A stretch of 64,000 bases of DNA from Emcibacter sp. GTDB lineage: Bacteria; Pseudomonadota; Alphaproteobacteria; Sphingomonadales; Emcibacteraceae. Each line of letters starts with the position of its first letter. Position 1 is the first letter of the stretch. Under the pieces are notes generated by a model. It made no database searches. It saw nothing but the letters and a program-made list of their open reading frames with translations, and was not told the DNA's origin. Shown here piece by piece: positions 51,996 through 60,574 of the stretch. The position numbers and the translations under genes are program-made. The DNA is taken from contig JAKIUQ010000001.1 of NCBI GenBank assembly GCA_021647465.1, forward strand, positions 124,001 through 188,000. The letters are read 5' to 3'.

Positions 51996-52865
51996 TTATT
52001 TTGGTTTTTGAATTGGCATATTGTCAATAAGGCGCACGCCGCCAACAACCGCCGCGACAAGAACCCGGGAAGGTTCCGTTATGACATCGCTTACCGGTTC
52101 TAAATTCCGGGATTTGCGAATTTCCAGATATTGTATTTCTTTAAATCCAGATTTCAGAAGATGTTCAATTCCTCTGTTAAGGCTCTCTTCAATTGAGCAG
52201 ATATTACCTTCAATGTCATTGACAATTCGCCTTAAGGTTCTTGGAATTTCCAAAGCAATTTGCCGCTCATCCGGGGTTAAATAAACATTTCGGGATGAGG
52301 TGGCCAGGCCGTCTTCATCCCGGATCAATTTGCCGCATATGACTTCGGTCGGAATGTCCAGATCATCGGCAAGCTGTTTTAAAACCGTATATTGCTGAAA
52401 GTCCTTCTCACCGAACAGAGCCACATCAGGCAAACACTGCAACAAAAGCTTGGTGACCACCGTTGTAACGCCATCAAAATGCCCGGGGCGTTTGGAGGCG
52501 CAGAGTCCCTCGGTGATCTTGGTAACTTTGACATTGGTTAAAAAGCCGTCAGGATATATTTCTTTCGCGCTCGGGGCATAAAGCAGATCTGTATGGACTT
52601 CGGCTAATTTTTTAATGTCTGCGGTTTCCTGCCTTGGGTATTTATCAAAATCTTCATTTGGGCCAAATTGTTTTGGGTTAACAAAAATACTGACGACAAC
52701 TTTATCCACATGCTTTTGAATTTCTTTGATCAAGGATAAATGACCATGATGAAGCGCCCCCATGGTTGGCACCATGCCAACCCTTAATCCCTTCATATGC
52801 CATTCTTTGATTTGGGTCCGAAGTTCTTTTTTTGCGCGAATGACTTTTACTGTGGACGCAATCAT
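51996..52865 (-). CDS. panC: Pantothenate synthetase
   Basis: Condenses pantoate and beta-alanine to pantothenate using ATP. The class I-like signature GMVPTMGALHHGHLSLI with the HIGH-type motif, VSIFVNPKQFGPNEDFDKYPR, GLCASKRPGHFDGVTTVV, FGEKDFQQYTVLKQL and a KMSKS-like DGLATSSRN are all present. 289 residues is normal. An SD-poor start ATG at 52865 is the only sensible choice. It is tail to tail with DUF1489 and 18 bp after the Bax-like gene on the same strand. Confidence 0.97.
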   Translation of the reverse strand: MIASTVKVIRAKKELRTQIKEWHMKGLRVGMVPTMGALHHGHLSLIKEIQKHVDKVVVSIFVNPKQFGPNEDFDKYPRQETADIKKLAEVHTDLLYAPSAKEIYPDGFLTNVKVTKITEGLCASKRPGHFDGVTTVVTKLLLQCLPDVALFGEKDFQQYTVLKQLADDLDIPTEVICGKLIRDEDGLATSSRNVYLTPDERQIALEIPRTLRRIVNDIEGNICSIEESLNRGIEHLLKSGFKEIQYLEIRKSRNLEPVSDVITEPSRVLVAAVVGGVRLIDNMPIQKPK

Positions 52866-52883
52866 ATCTATTTCCGTACTCTA

Positions 52884-53858
52884 TTAATTATCTGGCGATG
52901 AATTCTCTAATCGGGCATCTTTAAAATCACTTAGCTTATTCACCCGAATGATATTTTTGATTTTTTCCACATATTCCGGGCCTTCTTCCGAATAATTAAC
53001 CAAGGTTTCCACCAAGGGGAAAACGTTGATTGCCTGATCGTCACGAAAAACGCGCCTTTTATCTCTTAAGGCCTTGTAAGCCCTGTGTGTGTTCAGGTTT
53101 AACATGTAACTATCAACGGCTTCTATGATATTTTTAAAGCATTTCATTCGGTGCGTTTTATCTTCATCACGTTGTTGCGGCACCATGCCACACCCCTTGC
53201 CCCATGTCCATTGCCCATATAACGCATTTCCCTGCTGGGCGAACCGGGAGGTGCCCCAACCGCTTTCCTGGGCCGCTTGCGCCAGCGCGAGTTCAGGGGG
53301 GATAATATTCATTCTATTAAGCAATTCTTCAAAAATTTCCCCCGTACGCGTCACAAAATCCTGAACATCCTTGACCTGAACCCTATATTGACTCAATTTC
53401 CGGGTTAGCCAATAATAATCAATTTCTGATATATCCGTGCCAAGGGTAATATTGAGAATCATTTTTTTAAGTTTTTTGCGATCTTGACGAATTGTTTCAT
53501 TCACCTTCAAAATGGGCGGTAATAATGAGGATAAAAATAATTCTTTTTTCATCCGGACATCTTTCATTCGAACAAGCTCGCGCGGAACATTGGCAAAGTA
53601 AATTTCCGGAACCGGGCTGTTTTTCTGGCGAATTTTCTTCATATCAAATCCATAAGAAGCAAGGTATCTCATGGCATGTTCCCCATCGCGAAGCTGGATA
53701 TTTTTGACCATTGAAATCGGCGAAACCTGATGGTTCGCTTTATAAATTTGCCAGTTCGCAAGCTGAACGGGCGCGCCAACGAAAAACACTATTGCAATGA
53801 AGATTAGAATAGTGTCTTTGAGGGGATTATGGTTTGATCGTTTGTACATTTCGGCCAA
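52884..53858 (-). CDS. Bax-like glucosaminidase family protein
   Basis: Envelope protein of 324 residues with an N-terminal membrane helix (about 15-36) and a C-terminal glucosaminidase (LYZ2/FlgJ-type) domain. The catalytic-type glutamate lies in LALAQAAQESGWGTSRFAQQGNALYGQW; the aromatic GQWTWGKGCG and NVFPLVETLVNYSEEGPEYV blocks match the E. coli Bax family. It is likely a peptidoglycan N-acetylglucosaminidase or a binding protein of that fold. It is divergent from mipZ across 147 bp and upstream of panC. Confidence 0.85.
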   Translation of the reverse strand: MAEMYKRSNHNPLKDTILIFIAIVFFVGAPVQLANWQIYKANHQVSPISMVKNIQLRDGEHAMRYLASYGFDMKKIRQKNSPVPEIYFANVPRELVRMKDVRMKKELFLSSLLPPILKVNETIRQDRKKLKKMILNITLGTDISEIDYYWLTRKLSQYRVQVKDVQDFVTRTGEIFEELLNRMNIIPPELALAQAAQESGWGTSRFAQQGNALYGQWTWGKGCGMVPQQRDEDKTHRMKCFKNIIEAVDSYMLNLNTHRAYKALRDKRRVFRDDQAINVFPLVETLVNYSEEGPEYVEKIKNIIRVNKLSDFKDARLENSSPDN

Positions 53859-54005
53859 TCATTAAAACATTAAGTCAATAAAACGTCATTTAGCAATAAA
53901 CATTGTCTGGCAAGATGATATTAGCCAGTTTATACTGAGATGTTCGAAAAAACACCAGAGATTAGATTTGAGACTTTTAGTATTTAAGAATTTAGGGGAG
54001 CCAGA

Positions 54006-54851
54006 ATGACAGGCCCAAATAAAAATAATAAAGCCTATACTATCGTTGTTGGGAACGAGAAGGGCGGCTCAGGAAAGTCAACATCCGCTATTCATATTGT
54101 CGTTAGCCTTCTTGAGCGGGATTATACTGTGGCAATCATTGACCTTGATGCCCGCCAGAAATCGCTGGCACGCTATGTGGAAAATCGCCAAGCCTATGCA
54201 AAGCAGCATAATTTAAAACTGGTTATGCCGGAAATACATGTGCTGAAACGCGCTGAAGGGGACAGCATTCGGGAAATGGATCAACAGGATACGGCGAATT
54301 TTTCTTCCCTGCTTGATGAATTGAAACCAATATTTGATTATATACTTATAGACTGCCCAGGCAGTGACAGCTTCCTCTCCAGACTGGCCCATACGTCTGC
54401 GGACACCTTGATTACGCCAGTAAATGATAGCTTCGTGGATGTCGATCTATTGGCAAAAGTCAGTCCGGATACCTATAAAGTGGAAAAACTCAGCCTTTAT
54501 AGTGAAATGGTTTGGGAAGCCCGTAAAATCAGGGCTATGAAGGATCGCGGGACGATCGACTGGATCGTTTTGAGGAACCGCACTTCTGCGTTGGATGCTA
54601 AAAACAAGCGTCGGGTTCATGATGTGTTGACGGAACTGCAAAAACGGGTCGCTTTCAGATATGTCCCGGGTTTTGGAGAACGTGTGATTTACCGAGAGCT
54701 ATTTCCAAAAGGATTAACGCTTGTGGATTTTAGCAATAATAAGGAAAAAATGACCATGTCACATGTGGCGGCGCGCCAAGAAATCAGGCGACTAATGGAT
54801 GATTTGAAGCTTCCGGGCTGGAATAGCCTTAAAATTAATGCGGCTGAGTAG
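54006..54851 (+). CDS. mipZ: Division-site positioning ATPase MipZ
   Basis: ParA/MinD-type ATPase that forms a bipolar gradient and blocks FtsZ assembly away from mid-cell. The deviant Walker A is VVGNEKGGSGKST, and the Walker B/DxxG region reads ILIDCPGSDSFLSRLAH. VTPVNDSFVDVDLLAKV, DWIVLRNRTSALDAKNKRR and ERVIYRELFPKGLTLVD are diagnostic for MipZ rather than ParA or MinD. 281 residues. AGGGGAG is a strong ribosome binding site five bases before the ATG. MipZ is found only in alphaproteobacteria lacking Min, which narrows the host. The membrane J-protein follows after 9 bp. Confidence 0.96.
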   Translation: MTGPNKNNKAYTIVVGNEKGGSGKSTSAIHIVVSLLERDYTVAIIDLDARQKSLARYVENRQAYAKQHNLKLVMPEIHVLKRAEGDSIREMDQQDTANFSSLLDELKPIFDYILIDCPGSDSFLSRLAHTSADTLITPVNDSFVDVDLLAKVSPDTYKVEKLSLYSEMVWEARKIRAMKDRGTIDWIVLRNRTSALDAKNKRRVHDVLTELQKRVAFRYVPGFGERVIYRELFPKGLTLVDFSNNKEKMTMSHVAARQEIRRLMDDLKLPGWNSLKINAAE

Positions 54852-54860
54852 GACATAAAT

Positions 54861-55319
54861 ATGCATATTATCTTGATTCTAGCCGGTTTTATATTCTTGC
54901 TTTACGTTATTGCGCGTTTTATGCAGAAATCTAATTCTCCAAGAACAAAGAAAATTATCCGATATAGTTTTGCGGCAGTATTTGGCCTTTTGGCCTTTTT
55001 CTTTCTGGTGATTGCAAAGCTCATGCCCATTGGCGGTATATTGGGATTGCTGGCCTTTTTATCAGCGCAGGGCGGGTTATGGCGCTTTTTTGGCAGTGGC
55101 TCCGATGCCAATATCCATTCAGACAATAATATGAACCGTAAAGGGAATGCGGTCATGACACGTGAGGAGGCGCTTGATATTTTGGGGCTTTCCGGCAATC
55201 CTGACGTGGATACTATTAAAAATGCCCATCATAAAATGATGTTAAAAATGCACCCCGATCAGGGTGGTTCAGACTATATCGCGTCAAAACTTAATCAGGC
55301 CCGAGACATGCTTTTATAA
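54861..55319 (+). CDS. Membrane-anchored J-domain protein
   Basis: 152 residues. An N-terminal helix (about 1-20) and two adjacent hydrophobic segments (about 36-75) form a membrane anchor. A short C-terminal J-domain follows, with MTREEALDILGL, the HPD motif in KMHPDQGGSDYIASKLNQAR, and no Gly/Phe or zinc region. This is the layout of the alphaproteobacterial relatives of mitochondrial Tim14/Pam18, which would recruit DnaK to the inner membrane. It starts 9 bp after mipZ and the two are probably co-transcribed. Partner complex is unknown. Confidence 0.88.
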   Translation: MHIILILAGFIFLLYVIARFMQKSNSPRTKKIIRYSFAAVFGLLAFFFLVIAKLMPIGGILGLLAFLSAQGGLWRFFGSGSDANIHSDNNMNRKGNAVMTREEALDILGLSGNPDVDTIKNAHHKMMLKMHPDQGGSDYIASKLNQARDMLL

Positions 55320-55367
55320 TATTTTTCTATAATTTATGAAGTTTTTGCTGCATCGCACAATAAATGA

Positions 55368-55396
55368 TTGACAATCATGAATTATGCCTGTAGAAA
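55368..55396 (+). promoter_or_regulatory. Promoter for the phasin gene
   Basis: A perfect TTGACA at 55368-55373, 17-bp spacer, then TAGAAA at 55391-55396 (four of six positions). Transcription would begin about 52 bases before the phasin start. Confidence 0.6.
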
Positions 55397-55455
55397 TGAC
55401 CCATGTTTATATTGCGCCGCACCATTGGCGACAAAAATTTATAAAGGATAATATT

Positions 55456-55911
55456 ATGACAAAAGCAAAAACATCAAAAAAAGCAACCGTTGAAACGACG
55501 CTTAAAGCCGCCGCAGAGACCGTTAAAGAAACTGTTGAAAAGACTGTAAAAGAAGCAACAATCAATCTTGATAATGTTGCTGAATTCAGCAAAGCAAATT
55601 ACGAGGCACTTGTTGCCTCCGGTAATGCCGCCGTTAAGGTAGCCCAAAAGACAAATGCAGACTTCATTGAGAACTCTAAAAATGTCATCGAAAAGAATGT
55701 GGCAGATGTAAAAACATTATTTTCTGCAAAAACGCCCGCTGAGTTCTTTGAGCTACAGGCTGGTATGTTTAAAGCGCGTTATGATGAATTTATTGCTGAA
55801 TCAGCGCGGACAAATGAAAATCTGTCAAATACAGCCGGTGAAGTGACTGAGCCTTTAAAGGCGCGTTATGAAGAAGTGGCTGCACAATACAATTTTCCGG
55901 TGGCGCGTTAA
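55456..55911 (+). CDS. Phasin family protein
   Basis: Surface-coating protein of polyhydroxyalkanoate granules. The ATG at 55456 has AAAGGA upstream and gives about 151 residues starting MTKAKTSKK. It has a helical, alanine/lysine-rich N-terminus and the phasin core (about 45-145): LDNVAEFSKANYEALVASG, NADFIENSKNVIEKN, KTPAEFFELQAGMFKARYDEF. The family pattern FELQ and the helix spacing are typical. No PHA synthase is in the window. Own promoter and terminator indicate a monocistronic, probably highly expressed gene. Confidence 0.92.
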   Translation: MTKAKTSKKATVETTLKAAAETVKETVEKTVKEATINLDNVAEFSKANYEALVASGNAAVKVAQKTNADFIENSKNVIEKNVADVKTLFSAKTPAEFFELQAGMFKARYDEFIAESARTNENLSNTAGEVTEPLKARYEEVAAQYNFPVAR

Positions 55912-55940
55912 TTTAACGCTTTAACCAAATTTTTTAAGGC

Positions 55941-55971
55941 AAGGGTCCGATATATTTCGGGCCCTTTTTTT
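55941..55971 (+). terminator. Intrinsic terminator after the phasin gene
   Basis: AAGGGTCCGA (55941-55950) pairs with TCGGGCCCTT (55957-55966, one G-U pair) around a 6-base loop, followed directly by a run of T. It is a textbook rho-independent terminator 30 bp after the stop. Confidence 0.9.
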
Positions 55972-56143
55972 GTGCAAAACAGATTTGAGAAAACAGATAA
56001 TCAAGGAATAGCCATTCCAACTGGAAATCCATTCAGTTTAACCTTACATTAGGATTGGAATGTTATGGTGGAACTGGAAATAAGTTGGATGAATTCTGAA
56101 TTTATATCTTTAAATCTGCTTTGAACTATCTATCTATAGATGA

Positions 56144-56515
56144 ATGACTATAGAAATGAATGATTTTAAAATTAAAGTGGCAGAACGAATGAGTGAAGAC
56201 CAGAAGGACGATCAGGCGGGCAACAAGACCGGTGTTTTAACGAAGGCACAGCCCAAAACGAAAAAACCGTCCATGTATAAAGTTCTTATGCTGAACGATG
56301 ATTATACGCCGATGGATTTTGTGGTGCATATTCTTTTGAAATATTTTCAAAAATCAGAAGATGAGGCCGTACAGATAATGTTAAATGTCCATCAAACAGG
56401 CGTCGGAATATGCGGCGTTTATAGTTTCGAAATTGCAGAGACGAAGGTTATGCAGGTAATTGACGATGCAAGGCGCAATGAACACCCTCTTCAGTGCACT
56501 TTGGAAAAGGAGTAA
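56144..56515 (+). CDS. clpS: ATP-dependent Clp protease adaptor ClpS
   Basis: N-degron recognition adaptor that delivers substrates with N-terminal Leu, Phe, Tyr or Trp to ClpAP. The core KVLMLNDDYTPMDFVVHILLKYF with the amine-binding Asn-Asp pair and the pocket histidine, then VHQTGVGICGVYSFEIAETKV, are standard. The N-terminal tail is long and charged; an ATG at 56189 is a possible shorter start (about 108 residues). No clear ribosome binding site favours either. clpA follows after 6 bp. Aat, which makes N-degrons, lies at 33 kb. Confidence 0.96.
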   Translation: MTIEMNDFKIKVAERMSEDQKDDQAGNKTGVLTKAQPKTKKPSMYKVLMLNDDYTPMDFVVHILLKYFQKSEDEAVQIMLNVHQTGVGICGVYSFEIAETKVMQVIDDARRNEHPLQCTLEKE

Positions 56516-56521
56516 TCACTA

Positions 56522-58837
56522 ATGCCGACATTCTCGCCAAATCTTGAACATACCCTGCACCGCGCAATCGGTGAGGCTAACTTGCGCAAACATGAATTTG
56601 CCACCTTGGAGCATCTGCTTATCGGATTATTGGATGACAAGGATGCTGTGGCCGTTTTTCGGGCCTGTGATGTTAATTTTCGCCAGCTTCGGGCAGAAAT
56701 AAAATCATACTTGGATCAAGAGCTTGATAATATAAAAACAGATCAAAGCGCAGAAGCAACGCCAACATCCAGTTTTCAGCGCGTTATTCAAAGAGCAATC
56801 CTGCATGTGCAAAGTTCAGGCCGCGAGGAAGTCAGCGGCGCAAATGTTCTTATTGCTATTTTTTCAGAACGGGAAAGCCATGCGGTATATTTCCTGCAAC
56901 AATATAATATGACAAGGTTGGACGCGGTAAGCTATGTGTCTCATGGCTTGGCCAAATCGTCGGGAAAAACAGGTGAAGACGATAGTATTTTTGGCGAAGA
57001 TGATGAATTAGGCGGCGAAGAAAAACAAGAAACCGCCATAGAAAAATACTGCGTTGACCTTAATCAGAAAGCAAGAGATGGTAAAATTGACCGGCTAATT
57101 GGACGCGAACATGAGGTGGAGCGTACTATTCAGATATTATGCCGAAGATCAAAGAATAATCCTCTCTATGTTGGTGACCCGGGCGTTGGAAAAACCGCAA
57201 TAGCCGAGGGGTTGGCTCTTCATATTGTCGATAAAAAAGTTCCTGAAGTTTTACTGAATGCCACCATTTTTTGTCTGGACATGGGAACGCTTCTTGCGGG
57301 TACCCGCTACCGAGGTGATTTTGAAGAGCGTCTGAAAGCCGTTATGTCCGAAATAGAGGATCATGAGGGGGCTATTCTTTTCATTGATGAAATACACACC
57401 ATCATTGGGGCAGGGGCCACCAGCGGCGGCGCAATGGACGCGTCAAATATGCTGAAGCCCGCTTTGTCATCCGGGGCTATTCGCTGTATTGGTTCCACAA
57501 CATACAAGGAATTCAGGTCTCATTTTGAAAAAGACCGTGCGTTGCTCAGAAGGTTCCAGAAAATAGATATTAAAGAGCCGACGATTCCTGAGACCAAAGA
57601 AATCTTAAAGGGACTTAAAAAATATTTTGAGGCACATCATAGTGTTATCTATAGTGATGACGTTATCGACGCCGCCGTGGACCTTTCATCGCGCCATATT
57701 AATGATCGCAAACAACCGGATAAATCCATTGATGTCATAGATGAGGTTGGGGCCTCCCAGATGCTGCTTGCGAAGAATAAACGCAAAAAAGAAATCTCTA
57801 TTGAAGACGTTGAAATTGTGGTGTCTAAAATTGCGCGCATTCCGGCAAAATCTGTTTCCAAAGATGACACCGCCGTATTGGCAAGCCTTGATAAAGACTT
57901 GAAACGGGTGATCTACGGGCAGGACAAAGCCATTGAAGTGCTGACCGATGCGATCCGGCTGTCCCGGGCGGGATTGCGGCAAGATAACAAGCCTATCGGC
58001 AGTTATTTATTCTGTGGCCCGACAGGGGTCGGCAAAACAGAGGTGACCAAACAGATGGCGAGCCTTCTGGGGCTTGAACTGCATAGGTTTGATATGTCGG
58101 AATATATGGAAAGACATTCTGTATCCCGCCTGATAGGCGCGCCTCCGGGCTATGTCGGCTATGATCAGGGGGGATTGTTAACAGATGCTGTGGATCAATC
58201 ACCACACTGCGTTATTTTGCTGGATGAAATAGAAAAGGCCCATCCGGATATTTATAATATCCTGCTGCAGGTCATGGATCATGGAAAACTTACCGATAGT
58301 AATGGCAAGAAAATTGATTTTCGTAATGTCATACTTGTTATGACCACCAATGCCGGTGCCGTAGAATTAAGCAAAGAAGCCATGGGCTTTGGGGCAAGCG
58401 TGCGTGAAGGCGATGATGAAGAAGCCATTAAGAAGCTCTTCAGCCCGGAATTCAGAAATCGTCTTGATGCCACGGTACCCTTTAAAAATCTTTCCATGGA
58501 TATTATGGGGCAAGTGGTTGAAAAATTTATCCTTGAGCTTGAAATGCAGTTAGAAGAACGTAACGTGCATATAAACATGACGCCTGCGGCAAAAACATGG
58601 CTTTCAGAAAAAGGTTATGACCGTCTTTATGGGGCGCGGCCACTTGCACGAACCATTCAGGAATATGTTAAAAAACCTTTGGCGAATGAGCTTCTATTTG
58701 GCAAGCTGCTCAAAGGCGGAGAGGTTCTGGTCAGGGTGAAAGATGGTAAATTAATATTTGATATTAAAGCCGGTACCGGCCCGCTCAAAAAAATCACCGA
58801 CGGCAGTTCTGGCAAGCCAAAAGAATTTGTAAAATAA
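56522..58837 (+). CDS. clpA: ATP-dependent Clp protease ATPase subunit ClpA
   Basis: Hexameric AAA+ unfoldase that feeds substrates to ClpP. The N-domain (about 1-150, binding ClpS) is followed by AAA+ module 1 with Walker A GDPGVGKTAIAEG and Walker B ILFIDEIHTI, and module 2 with Walker A GPTGVGKTEVTKQ and Walker B VILLDEIEKAHP. The middle domain is short, so it is ClpA not ClpB. The ClpP-docking loop, normally IGF or IGL, reads MGF here (58382-58390). 771 residues is typical. Coupled closely to clpS. Confidence 0.96.
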   Translation: MPTFSPNLEHTLHRAIGEANLRKHEFATLEHLLIGLLDDKDAVAVFRACDVNFRQLRAEIKSYLDQELDNIKTDQSAEATPTSSFQRVIQRAILHVQSSGREEVSGANVLIAIFSERESHAVYFLQQYNMTRLDAVSYVSHGLAKSSGKTGEDDSIFGEDDELGGEEKQETAIEKYCVDLNQKARDGKIDRLIGREHEVERTIQILCRRSKNNPLYVGDPGVGKTAIAEGLALHIVDKKVPEVLLNATIFCLDMGTLLAGTRYRGDFEERLKAVMSEIEDHEGAILFIDEIHTIIGAGATSGGAMDASNMLKPALSSGAIRCIGSTTYKEFRSHFEKDRALLRRFQKIDIKEPTIPETKEILKGLKKYFEAHHSVIYSDDVIDAAVDLSSRHINDRKQPDKSIDVIDEVGASQMLLAKNKRKKEISIEDVEIVVSKIARIPAKSVSKDDTAVLASLDKDLKRVIYGQDKAIEVLTDAIRLSRAGLRQDNKPIGSYLFCGPTGVGKTEVTKQMASLLGLELHRFDMSEYMERHSVSRLIGAPPGYVGYDQGGLLTDAVDQSPHCVILLDEIEKAHPDIYNILLQVMDHGKLTDSNGKKIDFRNVILVMTTNAGAVELSKEAMGFGASVREGDDEEAIKKLFSPEFRNRLDATVPFKNLSMDIMGQVVEKFILELEMQLEERNVHINMTPAAKTWLSEKGYDRLYGARPLARTIQEYVKKPLANELLFGKLLKGGEVLVRVKDGKLIFDIKAGTGPLKKITDGSSGKPKEFVK

Positions 58838-58928
58838 AAATTTTATTCTAATATTTTTGTTCATTTTGGATTCAGGAAAGATACTGTATAGTCACCTTAA
58901 TGGTAACGCTCCCTTTAAGGAAAAACCG

Positions 58929-59351
58929 ATGCTTGTAAAAAAAACTTATGTTGTTTTGGCCTTTGTTTTATCTATGTTCTTGGTTCCGGCATTTGCGATG
59001 GCAGATGACGCAAAAGAGGATAAACTGGCCAAGGCCCTTGAAAAATATGAAAAAACCGGGAAAGTTGAACGCTGTATCAGCGTTAATCGTATCGATAGAT
59101 CGAATGTGATTGATGATTATAATATTCTTTTCGAAATGAAAGGCAAAAAGGCCTATCTGAATAAACTCCCGCGTCGCTGCTCACGCCTTGGTTTTGAAAG
59201 AGCCTTTAGTTATAAACTTCATAGTGGCAGGCTGTGTAACGTTGATATTATAACTGTCTTTGATTCAACCGGCGGCATTCAAGGGCCATCTTGCGGCTTG
59301 GGCAAATTCATAGAATATAAGAAAAAACCGTCAAAGTCTAAAGACGAATAA
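58929..59351 (+). CDS. Secreted small conserved protein, DUF6491-like
   Basis: About 140 residues from the ATG at 58929, which has AAGGA upstream. A clear signal peptide (hydrophobic VVLAFVLSMFLVPAFAM, cut near AMA) leaves a mature domain with four cysteines: RCISVNRIDRSN, LPRRCSRLGF, GRLCNVDII and GPSCGLGKF. The pattern VIDDYNILFEMKGKKAYLN and the cysteine spacing resemble the DUF6491 family as I recall it; this is from memory. The cysteines probably form two disulfides in the periplasm. Function unknown. It lies after clpA and converges on the GNAT gene. Confidence 0.75.
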   Translation: MLVKKTYVVLAFVLSMFLVPAFAMADDAKEDKLAKALEKYEKTGKVERCISVNRIDRSNVIDDYNILFEMKGKKAYLNKLPRRCSRLGFERAFSYKLHSGRLCNVDIITVFDSTGGIQGPSCGLGKFIEYKKKPSKSKDE

Positions 59352-59366
59352 GGCTTTATAGCGGTT

Positions 59367-60566
59367 TTAGCTTTGAATCTTACCCTTTTTATATGGGGTG
59401 AAATCCATTAAAATTTCTTGATTTTGCTTAACCACCTCTCTTTCCCGCACGAGATAATCTGCGACGGCTTTCCTGAAGTGTGGATTGCTGATCCAATGGG
59501 CGCTATAGGTCGGCTCTGGGCGGTAACCCCGGGCGAGCTTATGTTCCCCCTGCGCCCCGGCCTCAACCTTTTTCAAGCCATGAAGAATGGCATATTCAAT
59601 AGCCTGATAATAGCAAACCTCAAAATGAAGATATTTATGGTCTTCAATCGCGCCCCAATAACGGCCATAAAGGGTATCATCACTGAGCATATTCAAGGCA
59701 CCCGCTATATATTTATTCTCGCGCCTGCACAGGATAAGAATAATCTTCTCTGACATTTTTTCGCTGAGAAGGGAGAAAAAACGCCTGTTTAAATAGGGCC
59801 GGCCCCATTTTCGTTGCCCCGTTTCCAAGTAAAAAGCAAAATAATGGTCCCAATGTTCCTCGGTAATATCACTTCCGCTGAGGATTTCAATTTCTACACC
59901 GTTAATGACAGACTGTTTTCTTTCTTTTCGGATATTTTTTCTTTTACGGGATGAGAGGGCCATGAGGAAATCCTCAAACGAGCCATAACCTTCGTTGTGC
60001 CAGTGAAACTGTTGATCCAGCCGTTTTAAAAACCCGTGTTCAGCCATTAAAGCCCATTCTGCCTTTTCCGCAAATGTTACATGCAGCGAAGACAGCTGAT
60101 AGCCTTTAACCAGCGTCAAGGCAGCCATCAGTATCTGTTCCTGAATTTCCAGATTATTTAATATTTCGGAGGGCCTCACCATCAGCTTTGTCGCTGTCAC
60201 GGGCGAAAAAGGTACGGCGGATTGTAATTTTGGATAATAATTCTCTGTGGTATTTTGGCCAATATTTTGAAAGGCATGTTGATAGGCATCTGCCCATGCG
60301 TGGTCAAAAACATATTCCCCATATGAATGGGTCTTCAAATATAACGGCATGACGCCAACCAGTTCTTTGCCTTTGTGAATCAGGATATGCTGTGCCTGCC
60401 AACCGGTTTCATTGGCTGCGCAGCCACTTTCTTCCAAGGCAGATAGAAATTGATAGGACAAAAAAGGATTATGCCGCGTTTGTTGTGTATAGCAGCAGGC
60501 GTTCCACTCTTTTTCAGAGATTTCAGAAAGACTTGCAATGGTTTTTGCCTGATAGATACCCGTCAT
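59367..60566 (-). CDS. GNAT-fold protein, DUF482 (FemAB-like) family
   Basis: 399 residues matching the DUF482 family of GNAT/FemAB-like proteins, often labelled peptidoglycan-biosynthesis related without proof. Motifs include the N-terminal EWNACCYTQQTRHNPFLSY, VGVMPLYLKTHSYGEYVFD, the central LSSLHVTFAEKAEW block, FEDFLMALSSRKRKNIRKER and the C-terminal HFEVCYYQAIEYAI with VEAGAQGEHKLARGYRPEPT. No signal or membrane helix is seen. It is third in the leftward RidA-GDPD-GNAT operon (8-bp gaps), an arrangement seen in other alphaproteobacteria. Acyl donor and acceptor are unknown. Confidence 0.85.
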   Translation of the reverse strand: MTGIYQAKTIASLSEISEKEWNACCYTQQTRHNPFLSYQFLSALEESGCAANETGWQAQHILIHKGKELVGVMPLYLKTHSYGEYVFDHAWADAYQHAFQNIGQNTTENYYPKLQSAVPFSPVTATKLMVRPSEILNNLEIQEQILMAALTLVKGYQLSSLHVTFAEKAEWALMAEHGFLKRLDQQFHWHNEGYGSFEDFLMALSSRKRKNIRKERKQSVINGVEIEILSGSDITEEHWDHYFAFYLETGQRKWGRPYLNRRFFSLLSEKMSEKIILILCRRENKYIAGALNMLSDDTLYGRYWGAIEDHKYLHFEVCYYQAIEYAILHGLKKVEAGAQGEHKLARGYRPEPTYSAHWISNPHFRKAVADYLVREREVVKQNQEILMDFTPYKKGKIQS

Positions 60567-60574
60567 AGCTATTG

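Noticed and set aside
55975..56100. Imperfect repeats of a TGGAA-type motif before clpS
   Set aside because: Matches are short and irregular with no consistent unit or spacing; likely chance.
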